From: Hyphomicrobiales bacterium | GTDB lineage: Bacteria > Pseudomonadota > Alphaproteobacteria > Rhizobiales > Rhizobiaceae | Assembly (NCBI GenBank): GCA_900473915.1 | Contig: UCNG01000031.1 | Location: 1 to 39,815, forward strand | DNA: 39,815 nucleotides | Direction of reading: 5' to 3' | Shown here: in pieces, positions 33,197 through 39,815 of the stretch | Layout: each line of letters starts with the position of its first letter | Position numbering within the stretch: position 1 is the first letter of the stretch | Program-made: the position numbers and the translations under genes | The notes under the pieces: generated by a model | The model's input: only the letters and a program-made list of their open reading frames with translations | Databases searched by the model: none | What the model was told of the DNA's origin: nothing

Positions 33197-35206
33197 TTAG
33201 AACTGGAACTGGGTCGAGACGAGGAAGGTGCGTCCGCGGCCAGAGCCATAGGTGCTGAGAGCAGGAGTGTATTCCTTGTCAGCAATGTTGAGCACCTGAA
33301 GCGAAAGATCGACCGTATCGGTGAACTTGTACTTCGCGAAGACATCCACCAGCGTGTAAGGGTCGGTATCGCTTCCGCTGATGCTCCTGCCGCTCGAAAC
33401 GTGCTGAACCCGCAAGCCGCTTTCGAGCTTGCGCTCGAAGAAGCGCGCACCCGCCGTAACCGTTACGACATCTTCCGGTAAATACTGGTTCGCTCCAAGC
33501 CCTGCCGTCTGTTTGGGCAGTTCTGAGGTGGAATGCGTATAAGCAATGCCAGCGAAGGCGAAGCCAGCGTCATAACGAGCGTCGAGTTCGAAACCTTTCA
33601 CATCGGAAGTGCCGTCCACGTTGATGAACTGACTGTTCGTGCTGGAGGCTGTGATATAGTCTTCAACTCGCATCATGTAGTAGTTGGCCTTAACACGCAG
33701 GCCGTCTTCCGCTGTAAAGATGCCGTCGCGTGCGATATTGACGCCGAACTCCCAGCCGCGCTGCTTTTCAGGGCGCAGGTCTGGATTGCCCCGCAAACCT
33801 GTTGTACCCGCATGGGCAACGCCACCAAGGAAGGTTTCCTGCAAGGTTGGCGAGCGCATGGAATGCGCATAGGTGATGTAGGGCTGCAGCCAGTCGGTCA
33901 GGTTATAAGCAACTGTGACCTTGGGGCTGAGTTCGCCATCGCTGTTCGAAATGGAGCTGTCTTCGCTCTCGAGCTTGAAATAATCGTAGCGCAGGCCGGT
34001 GACGACTTGCAGGGCCTGATAATTCCAGGTCGCCTCCGAGAAGACTGCGCCGCGATTGGAGTTGGCATCCGTCGGGTTGACGCCAGTGATGTTGCCGCCT
34101 GCATTGTCGCGGTTGATTTCAAAGCCGTTCTTCCACGCAACAGCTACATCACCAAAGGTGAAGCGCGACGTGTTTGAGGCGGTCATCCCTGTGGTGTCCG
34201 TTGAAATCTGACGCCCTACATAGCTGCCATTGCCGCCCACCCAGTTTTGCAGCGTGCTGTTGTGGTACACGTTGACATCAAGGTCGATGAGATTGTTGTC
34301 GGACGGGTTATAGTTATACTGTGCGAAGAATGTGCGGTTCTGGAGGAACATATCGTAGATCGTATAGGTTCCCGGACGGTAGCCGGTCGCATACGTTCCG
34401 TAATGGTTGTTGTAGAGCACGCCACCAAGTGTCAGCTTCTGGTCCTCGCCAAGACCGAACTCGGTTTTGAACAGGCCGGAGGTCAGTTCCTCGCCGGACT
34501 TCTCGACAGTAACGCCGTCGCCGTTCTTGTAGTTGTTGGAATCGTGACGGCTGAATGCGGCAACTAGCCCGATGGAATTGACGCGGGCTGCTCCCGCCAG
34601 CATTTCGGAAAAGCCGGTGCCATTACGGCCCCAGGAGGCACGGCCGAGAACGCCCTTGTCCTTGCCGTCAAGAATGACATCGTCAACGCCGAGCGTGCGG
34701 AAGTTGACGCTTCCTGCGAGAGCGGTGCCGCCTTCGGTCGTGACCGCGCCGCGCGCCACATCGATTTCGGACAGCAGGTTGGGATCGATATAGGCATAGC
34801 CCTGTGCATCATGCGCGGTATTGCGATAGCTCTGCGGTACGCCATCAATCATCATGTTGACGCGACCGGAACCCTCGAAGCCGCGGATATTGACGGCGAC
34901 ACCCGGGTTGGAGCCGCTCTGGAGGGTGAAGACGCCTGCGGTTCCGCGCAGCACATCATCGAGTTTCGCGCCACCGAAGCGATTGATCTCTTCGCGGTTC
35001 ACCTTGCCCACGGGCGCCGTGACCGAGGTCGGCACCTGCGCGTCGTTCGCTCTGCGAATAGTGATTGTTTTCAGCGCGACGGCGGCTTCATCTTCAGCCG
35101 CTTTCTGCTCCTGCGCGAATGCCTGTGACGTCATCGCCACGAGAATGACGGCAAGCCCCGTGCTTGCCTGAAATGACCTTTTATAAACCCCACCAGTCGC
35201 CCGCAT
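33197..35206 (-). CDS. bhuA: TonB-dependent heme/hemoglobin receptor BhuA
   Basis: An outer-membrane receptor that imports heme with energy from TonB. From ATG at 35206 (AAGGAA nine bases upstream) it has 669 residues; ATG at 35224 or 35248 would lengthen the N-terminus. A signal peptide ends near AFAQEQ. A plug domain follows (VREDVLRG-like KLDDVLRGTAGV, NIRGFEGSGRVNMMIDG), then the barrel, ending in a terminal Phe (STQFQF). Heme-receptor marks are visible: SMRSPTLQE in place of the FRAP box, NPDL in place of the NPNL box, and a His between them (GGVAHAG), the expected heme ligand. A RirA-type operator covers its inferred -35. hmuPSTUV lies divergently. Confidence 0.92.
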   Translation of the reverse strand: MRATGGVYKRSFQASTGLAVILVAMTSQAFAQEQKAAEDEAAVALKTITIRRANDAQVPTSVTAPVGKVNREEINRFGGAKLDDVLRGTAGVFTLQSGSNPGVAVNIRGFEGSGRVNMMIDGVPQSYRNTAHDAQGYAYIDPNLLSEIDVARGAVTTEGGTALAGSVNFRTLGVDDVILDGKDKGVLGRASWGRNGTGFSEMLAGAARVNSIGLVAAFSRHDSNNYKNGDGVTVEKSGEELTSGLFKTEFGLGEDQKLTLGGVLYNNHYGTYATGYRPGTYTIYDMFLQNRTFFAQYNYNPSDNNLIDLDVNVYHNSTLQNWVGGNGSYVGRQISTDTTGMTASNTSRFTFGDVAVAWKNGFEINRDNAGGNITGVNPTDANSNRGAVFSEATWNYQALQVVTGLRYDYFKLESEDSSISNSDGELSPKVTVAYNLTDWLQPYITYAHSMRSPTLQETFLGGVAHAGTTGLRGNPDLRPEKQRGWEFGVNIARDGIFTAEDGLRVKANYYMMRVEDYITASSTNSQFINVDGTSDVKGFELDARYDAGFAFAGIAYTHSTSELPKQTAGLGANQYLPEDVVTVTAGARFFERKLESGLRVQHVSSGRSISGSDTDPYTLVDVFAKYKFTDTVDLSLQVLNIADKEYTPALSTYGSGRGRTFLVSTQFQF

Positions 35207-35393
35207 TTCCAATGTTTCCTTCATGACCAGACGCGCTTCGTCGGCCAATGGTCGACGAAGAAATCCAAAAAATTCAATTGTTTATGACTTCCCCCTCGGG
35301 AAAAGGCCGCGTGCTGGCTGGGAAGAAACTTCTCCCTGGCTGGCGCTGGAAAAAGCGAGATTTAAACTTGACTCGTTTATTCCAGTAATGCAG

Positions 35394-35422
35394 TGATTAA
35401 TAAACATGACTCTTGATGTCAA
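35394..35422 (-). promoter_or_regulatory. bhuA promoter with overlapping RirA-type iron operator
   Basis: On the minus strand a perfect TTGACA (35422-35417) and TAATCA (35399-35394) are separated by 17 bases. Bases 35407-35421 read TGA-CTCTTGATG-TCA, the TGA-N9-TCA form of the iron-responsive operator bound by RirA in rhizobia, and overlap the -35. That layout fits repression when iron is plentiful. The site is about 55 bases upstream of hmuP on the other strand and could control both directions. Confidence 0.6.
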
Positions 35423-35475
35423 CAAAACAAATTTGCTGTCATCACCGTGTGGAAAGTCGATGCTGAGGCAAGAGA

Positions 35476-35760
35476 ATGAACAGGCGTATCCATATCGACA
35501 TGCAGGTGCGGTTGCCGCGCGGACCCGTTTCCGAGCGGACAGCAAATTGCATTCCCGAAAGCCAGCTCCGCAGCGATTCGAACGAAACTGTTCCGGCTCA
35601 GATAAAACCTCGCCTCGGCGAGAGTGCGCTTGAGCCGCAACTGAAGACCTATGGCAGCCGCGAACTTTTCGACGGCTCCCGGGAAGTGTGCATAGAGCAC
35701 GGCGGCTCGCTCTATCGCCTCAGGATCACCCGCCAAGGCAAGCTCATCCTTAACAAATAG
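35476..35760 (+). CDS. hmuP: Hemin uptake protein HmuP/HemP
   Basis: The last 35 residues of this 94-residue frame (SRELFDGSREVCIEHGGSLY, then RLRITRQGKLILNK) are the HemP domain. In Bradyrhizobium the related HmuP works with Irr as a co-activator of the heme operon. The first 55 residues are not conserved in the family as far as I can tell; the start used is ATG at 35476 with GAGG upstream, and ATG at 35500 is an alternative. hmuS begins 10 bases after the stop, so it is the first gene of hmuPSTUV. The RirA-type site lies upstream. Confidence 0.88.
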   Translation: MNRRIHIDMQVRLPRGPVSERTANCIPESQLRSDSNETVPAQIKPRLGESALEPQLKTYGSRELFDGSREVCIEHGGSLYRLRITRQGKLILNK

Positions 35761-35770
35761 GCAACATCAG

Positions 35771-36847
35771 ATGACGACCCATACCAAGCCCTCCCCAGAG
35801 GCGATTCTCAAGGCACGGGCTGATAATCCAAAAATGCGTGAACGTGATTTTGCGCAGTTCCTCAGTGTATCAGAAGCTGATTTTGTTGCAGCACATTGCG
35901 GGCAGCCCGAGACAGCGCCGATTTCTGCGCGGCGCATTCGTGCCGATGTCGAAACGCTGTTGAACCGCATCGCATCTGTCGGTGAAATCATGGCTCTGAC
36001 GCGCAATGAAAGCGTTGTTCATGAAAAGATCGGACCTTTTGAAAAGACGATCTGGGGTCCGCATGCTTCGCTGGCGCTTGGCAAGGAAATCGACCTTCGC
36101 ATTTTCCCGAAGCACTGGGTTCACGGTTTTGCTGTCGCCAAACAGGATGGCGAAGCAACGCGCCGCAGCCTACAGTTCTTCGACGCCACGGGCGAGGCAG
36201 TCTTCAAGATTCACCTGCGTCCAGCTTCTAATATTGCAGCCTATGAAGCGCTCGTTGCTGATATGCTGCTGGACGATCAGTCACCTGTTATCGAAACCAG
36301 CATCCTCGCTCCCAAGGGACCGAAGGCGGATGTGTCTCTTCTCGATATTGACGCATTCCGCGAGCGTTGGGGTGCTCTCACCGATGTGCACCAGTTTGTC
36401 GGCTTGCTGAAGGATTTTGGCGTTGACCGGCATCAGGCCGTGCATCTCGCCGGTCATGATTTCGCTTGGCGGGTCGATACCTCGTCGGTCGAAGCCATGA
36501 TGAACCATGCGGTGCAGGAAAAGCTGCCAATCATGTGCTTTGTCGGAAGTCGCGGCTGCATCCAGATTCACACGGGGCTGATCCGCGAGATCAAGATGAT
36601 GGGGCCGTGGCTGAATGTGCTGGACCCAACTTTCCACATGCATCTGCGCACCGATCACATTGCCGATGTATGGGTCGTGCGCAAGCCAACGAAGGACGGT
36701 CATGTCACATCGCTAGAAGCCTATGATGCCAATGGCGAACTGATCGTTCAGTTTTTTGGTGAGCGTCATGAAGGTGAAGCGGAACTGGCGGACTGGCGCA
36801 TGATTGCGGAAAATCTTCCGCATCTGCCGCAGTCGTCTGCTGCGTAA
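35771..36847 (+). CDS. hmuS: Hemin-degrading/heme-trafficking factor HmuS
   Basis: HmuS is a cytoplasmic heme-binding protein that takes heme from the importer and passes it on or degrades it. The 358-residue protein has the two-repeat layout of the family (HemS/ChuX-like), with typical segments RADNPKMRERDFAQFL near the N-terminus, EKIGPFEKTIWGPHASLALG, FFDATGEAVFKIHLR and VGSRGCIQIHTG. The histidine-rich HQAVHLAGHDFAW stretch is a plausible heme-ligand region. It starts 10 bases after hmuP and is followed 10 bases later by hmuT. How it shares work with BhuQ, which also acts on heme, is not clear. Confidence 0.94.
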   Translation: MTTHTKPSPEAILKARADNPKMRERDFAQFLSVSEADFVAAHCGQPETAPISARRIRADVETLLNRIASVGEIMALTRNESVVHEKIGPFEKTIWGPHASLALGKEIDLRIFPKHWVHGFAVAKQDGEATRRSLQFFDATGEAVFKIHLRPASNIAAYEALVADMLLDDQSPVIETSILAPKGPKADVSLLDIDAFRERWGALTDVHQFVGLLKDFGVDRHQAVHLAGHDFAWRVDTSSVEAMMNHAVQEKLPIMCFVGSRGCIQIHTGLIREIKMMGPWLNVLDPTFHMHLRTDHIADVWVVRKPTKDGHVTSLEAYDANGELIVQFFGERHEGEAELADWRMIAENLPHLPQSSAA

Positions 36848-36857
36848 GGTGACGGCG

Positions 36858-37748
36858 ATGTCGTTCATCTTCACGCGTTTCAGGCGCGGCGCAGGCTTGG
36901 TTGCCATCGCCTTGTCGCTCGCTGCTGGTACGGCTCGCGCTGAAACGGTCGATCATTTCACCGACACGTCGCGCATTGTTTCCGTTGGCGGATCACTGAC
37001 GGAAATAGTCTACGCTCTCGGCGCGGAAAAAATGCTCGCCGGGCGTGACCAGACGAGCATTTATCCCGACGCAGCGAAGAAGCTGCTTGATGTAGGATAT
37101 ATGCGCCAGCTTGCGCCCGAAGGCGTTCTTTCGGTCAATCCGACCGGCATTCTGCTTCTGGAAGGCAGCGGCCCGCAGGATACGCTCGATGTTCTGAAAA
37201 AGGCGTCCGTGCCAATGATCGTCGTGCCGGAGGCCTTCACCGGCGAAAGCGTCGTCAGGAAAATCGAGATCGTGGGCAAGGCTCTCGATCAGGAAGACAA
37301 GGCCAAGGAACTCGCTGCCGAAGTTTCTCGTGATATCGAAGCGGCTGAAAAGGCTGCGGCGGGTCACAACCCTCGCAAACGTGTGCTTTTCGTACTGTCG
37401 GCTCCAGGCGGGCGCATGATGGCATCAGGCACTGGCACTGCGGCTGATGGCATGATCAGGCTTGCCGGCGGTGAAAACGTGATCAGCGAGTATCACGGAT
37501 ACAAGCAGCTGACTGACGAGGCCGTTGAGAAAAAAGCGCCTGATATGATCCTGATCATGAATACAGGTTCGGATGGGATGACGCCGGAATCGCTCATGAA
37601 AAACCCGGTTATCGCGGCAACACCAGCGGGGCGTAACGGGAATATCATTTCGATGGAGGCGTCCTATCTGTTGGGTTTCGGGCCGCGAACCGGCGCTGCC
37701 ATTCGTGACCTGTCGGCAAAACTCTACGGCGCTCCTACGGGGCAGTAA
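36858..37748 (+). CDS. hmuT: Periplasmic heme-binding protein HmuT
   Basis: The binding protein of the heme ABC importer, 296 residues from ATG at 36858 (AAGGTGA just upstream); an earlier in-frame ATG at 36804 lies inside hmuS. A signal peptide ends near ARAETV. The mature part shows the cobalamin/heme-binding pattern (RIVSVGGSLTEIVYALGAE, then VLSVNPTGILLLEGSGP) and a long linking helix (EDKAKELAAEVSRDIEAAEK). The conserved Tyr in VGYMRQLAPE is a likely heme ligand, by analogy with ShuT/HmuT. hmuU follows after 54 bases. Confidence 0.94.
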   Translation: MSFIFTRFRRGAGLVAIALSLAAGTARAETVDHFTDTSRIVSVGGSLTEIVYALGAEKMLAGRDQTSIYPDAAKKLLDVGYMRQLAPEGVLSVNPTGILLLEGSGPQDTLDVLKKASVPMIVVPEAFTGESVVRKIEIVGKALDQEDKAKELAAEVSRDIEAAEKAAAGHNPRKRVLFVLSAPGGRMMASGTGTAADGMIRLAGGENVISEYHGYKQLTDEAVEKKAPDMILIMNTGSDGMTPESLMKNPVIAATPAGRNGNIISMEASYLLGFGPRTGAAIRDLSAKLYGAPTGQ

Positions 37749-37802
37749 CATGGTCGGGCTTGCGCGGTTCAAGCGCGAGTCTGATTGCAAGGATTATTCG
37801 AA

Positions 37803-38915
37803 ATGACGATCCAAGGTCGCGTGGTGCGAGAACAGCGCATTGCAGCGCGTCTTTCAGAAAATGACACGGGCGATCGTGCGGCACGCGCGCGGCTCACCAT
37901 CATATTGCTCGCGATGGCCTTGTGCATCGCTGCTCTTTTCAGTCTTACGGCTGGCGCTTCGGATGCGTCCGTGCTTTCGGTTTTGCGCGCCCTGACCTCC
38001 GGCGGAGCCGAGGGCGCGGATGCATTTCGGCGCGATCATCTGATCATCGTAGAAATCCGCCTGCCGCGCATCGTCATGGGCATGCTGATAGGAGCGGGGC
38101 TCGCGGTTTCCGGGGCTGTCATGCAGGGTCTTTTCCGCAATCCGCTTGCCGATCCGGGTCTCGTCGGCGTTTCTGCCGGAGCAAGCCTTGGAGCGGTATC
38201 CATGATTGTTTTGGGAGGCACACTTCTTGCGCCTGTCATTGCCATGCTTGGCGTCTATGCGCTGCCGCTAGCCGCATTTCTGGGCGGGCTTTGCAGCACG
38301 TTTCTACTCTATCGAGTGGCGACACGGAGAGGCCGAACCTCTGTGGCAACCATGCTGCTTGCAGGTATCGCACTGGCGGCCTTAGCAGGGGCTGCCACCG
38401 GCGGGCTTATCTATCTGGCCGATGACCGTCAGCTCCGAGACCTGACATTCTGGAGCCTTGGCTCGCTTGCCGGCTCCACTTGGGCGAAGATCGGCGCCGC
38501 AGGTCCGATTATTGCCGCCGTCCTTGTCGTGTCGCCCTTGCTGGCGCGGGGCCTCAATGCGCTGGCTCTTGGAGAAGCTGCCGCTGGCCATCTCGGCATT
38601 CAGGTGCAGCGCATCAAAAACATCGCCATTGTCACGGTTGCTGCCGCCACCGGCGCGACGGTAGCCGTCGCAGGCGGGATTGGCTTTATCGGTATCGTGG
38701 TGCCGCATATGCTGCGCCTCGGGATCGGTCCGGATCATCGCTATCTGCTGCCAGCATCGGCCTTGCTGGGTGCGACGCTTCTGCTGCTCGCAGATGCGGT
38801 AAGCCGCACAATTGTGGCTCCCGCAGAATTGCCGATCGGCATCATCACCGCGCTTTTCGGTGCGCCGTTCTTCCTCTGGATATTGCTGCGCCAGCGCGGC
38901 CTGCTCGATCTGTGA
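37803..38915 (+). CDS. hmuU: Heme ABC importer permease HmuU
   Basis: A FecCD-family permease with ten helices expected, 370 residues from ATG at 37803; AAGGA lies upstream, and the TTG at 37785 is less likely. Family marks are RLPRIVMGMLIGAGLAVSGA, QGLFRNPLADPGLVGVSAGA and the late GFIGIVVPHMLR. The permease works as a homodimer with HmuV. The N-terminus is a basic 40-residue cytoplasmic tail. hmuV starts eight bases after the stop. Confidence 0.95.
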   Translation: MTIQGRVVREQRIAARLSENDTGDRAARARLTIILLAMALCIAALFSLTAGASDASVLSVLRALTSGGAEGADAFRRDHLIIVEIRLPRIVMGMLIGAGLAVSGAVMQGLFRNPLADPGLVGVSAGASLGAVSMIVLGGTLLAPVIAMLGVYALPLAAFLGGLCSTFLLYRVATRRGRTSVATMLLAGIALAALAGAATGGLIYLADDRQLRDLTFWSLGSLAGSTWAKIGAAGPIIAAVLVVSPLLARGLNALALGEAAAGHLGIQVQRIKNIAIVTVAAATGATVAVAGGIGFIGIVVPHMLRLGIGPDHRYLLPASALLGATLLLLADAVSRTIVAPAELPIGIITALFGAPFFLWILLRQRGLLDL

Positions 38916-38922
38916 GGCTGTC

Positions 38923-39726
38923 ATGATTGAAACAAACTCATTGAGCGTAAGCCTGTCGGGCAAAAACATCATCAGCGACATCGGCTTTTCCGCCAAACCG
39001 GGCGAGGTGACGGCAATCGTCGGGCCCAACGGCTCCGGTAAGACCACGCTGCTGCGTGCGCTTTCCGGTGACGTTGTATATACTGGAACGGCTTGCCTCG
39101 ATGGCCAATCCTTCGCGGAAATCAAGCCGTGGCAGATGGCGGCGCGCCGGGCCGTGTTGCCACAAGCAAGCGGCTTGTCATTTCCCTTCACGGTACGAGA
39201 GATCGTGAAGATCGGGCTTACGGGCGGCTATAGCGGCGTTTCTCGCGATGAAGAAAAGCGGCTGCCCGATCTCGCCTTGCAAAGGGTTGATCTTGCCGGT
39301 TTCAGCGGGCGGCTCTATCAGGAGCTCTCCGGGGGAGAGCAGCAGCGTGTGCAGCTTGCTCGTGTTCTGTGTCAGGTCTGGAAGCCGGTCGTGGACGGCA
39401 AGGCGCGGTATCTGTTTCTGGATGAGCCGATTTCAAGCCTCGATATACGGCATCAGATCGTCGTGATGGAGATTGCGAAGGATTTCGCGGCGGCAGGGGG
39501 CGGAGTGATCGCGATCCTGCACGACCTTAACCTGACTGCCATGTTCGCCGATCGTATCGCAGTGATGAGCAAGGGCAAGCTTGACGTGATGGGCGCGCCG
39601 CGCGAAGCGCTGACCGATGAGCGGCTCGAACGTGTCTATGAATGCACATTGCGGGTAGGCGTTCCGCCTGAAAAGGGTGTGCCTTTCGTATTGCCACAGT
39701 CTGCCTATCGCGCAGCCGCAGAATGA
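38923..39726 (+). CDS. hmuV: Heme ABC importer ATPase HmuV
   Basis: The ATPase that drives heme import through HmuU, 267 residues from ATG at 38923; the frame upstream overlaps hmuU and is not translated. All motifs are present: Walker A GPNGSGKTT, Q-loop region LPQASGLSF, signature LSGGEQQRVQLARVL, Walker B YLFLDEPISSLD and the switch His (ILHDLNLT). GTGAGG lies just upstream of the start. It ends the hmuPSTUV operon. The only terminator seen after it has its T run on the opposite strand, so how this message ends is not shown. Confidence 0.96.
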   Translation: MIETNSLSVSLSGKNIISDIGFSAKPGEVTAIVGPNGSGKTTLLRALSGDVVYTGTACLDGQSFAEIKPWQMAARRAVLPQASGLSFPFTVREIVKIGLTGGYSGVSRDEEKRLPDLALQRVDLAGFSGRLYQELSGGEQQRVQLARVLCQVWKPVVDGKARYLFLDEPISSLDIRHQIVVMEIAKDFAAAGGGVIAILHDLNLTAMFADRIAVMSKGKLDVMGAPREALTDERLERVYECTLRVGVPPEKGVPFVLPQSAYRAAAE

Positions 39727-39729
39727 AAA

Positions 39730-39752
39730 AGGTCCGGTAGCAAGCCGGACCT
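39730..39752 (-). terminator. Minus-strand intrinsic terminator next to hmuV
   Basis: AGGTCCGG (39730-39737) pairs with CCGGACCT (39745-39752) around a seven-base loop. On the minus strand it is followed by TTTTT, while on the plus strand no T run follows. It therefore ends a transcript coming from beyond the right edge. Confidence 0.85.
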
Positions 39753-39762
39753 CAGCCTGCTG

Positions 39763-39792
39763 ACAAACTCCTGCCTATGCCGGGGGGTTTGT
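39763..39792 (-). other. Hairpin just upstream (minus strand) of the terminal terminator
   Basis: ACAAACTCC (39763-39771) pairs with GGGGTTTGT (39784-39792) with one wobble pair, around a 12-base loop. With the terminator at 39730-39752 it resembles the 3' part of a small RNA, or the end of a convergent gene. No reading frame can be judged in so short a stretch. Confidence 0.35.
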
Positions 39793-39815
39793 GATTCTGT
39801 GGGTCATGTTGAAGA

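Noticed and set aside
1-39815. CRISPR array, insertion sequence or replication origin
   Set aside because: No regularly spaced direct repeats, transposase or terminal repeats were seen, and no cluster of DnaA-box-like sites stood out.

Overview
The window reads as an alphaproteobacterial chromosome of the Brucella/Ochrobactrum group (Hyphomicrobiales, Brucellaceae). That assignment is inferred from gene content: phosphatidylcholine synthase, the LpiA-AcvB lysyl-lipid pair, an IalB-type protein, BhuA/BhuQ/HmuP heme genes, and binding-site types known from this lineage (GTTC-N7-GTTC LexA boxes, Irr ICE boxes, a RirA-type TGA-N9-TCA operator). No database was searched.

Left edge (1-2559): the end of an integrative element. 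A tyrosine integrase with a probable TTG start faces right. It ends about 60 bases before a displaced 3' half of a tRNA-Lys(TTT) gene, which is the expected attachment-site scar, so the intact tRNA should lie beyond the left edge. Leftward from the integrase run two paralogous operons of very small proteins. Each starts with a UBA-like helical protein overlapped by a second small ORF; in one operon a third ORF runs off the window. Both have the same promoter layout: TTGACT, fixed spacing, and a perfect alphaproteobacterial LexA box over the -10. This SOS-controlled duplicated cassette is the most novel-looking item here.

Backbone (2589-31400): acvB and lpiA (lysyl-phosphatidylglycerol hydrolase and synthase/flippase) form an overlapping operon facing ccdA. 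Then come glmU and glmS (UDP-GlcNAc supply) with a double palindromic repeat between them, recG facing sdhE-mfd (repair, flavinylation of succinate dehydrogenase), a FrnE/DsbA-like oxidoreductase, an orphan peptide-type binding protein, an IalB-family protein, hspQ, a UbiH-type hydroxylase, pcs coupled to a quinone oxidoreductase, a complete four-gene BMP-type nucleoside-like ABC importer, and a GNAT-rimO pair.

Right part (31446-39726): a compact iron/heme module. On the minus strand are bhuA (outer-membrane heme receptor), bhuQ (IsdG-type heme oxygenase), then bfd and bfr (ferredoxin and bacterioferritin). On the plus strand are hmuP, hmuS and the heme ABC importer hmuTUV. A RirA-type operator lies over the -35 of the bhuA promoter in the divergent region, and two tandem Irr ICE boxes lie just upstream of the promoter inferred for bfd-bfr. 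Heme uptake, heme breakdown and iron storage therefore sit together with visible iron-responsive sites. The window ends in a hairpin and a minus-strand intrinsic terminator belonging to an unseen convergent transcript or small RNA.
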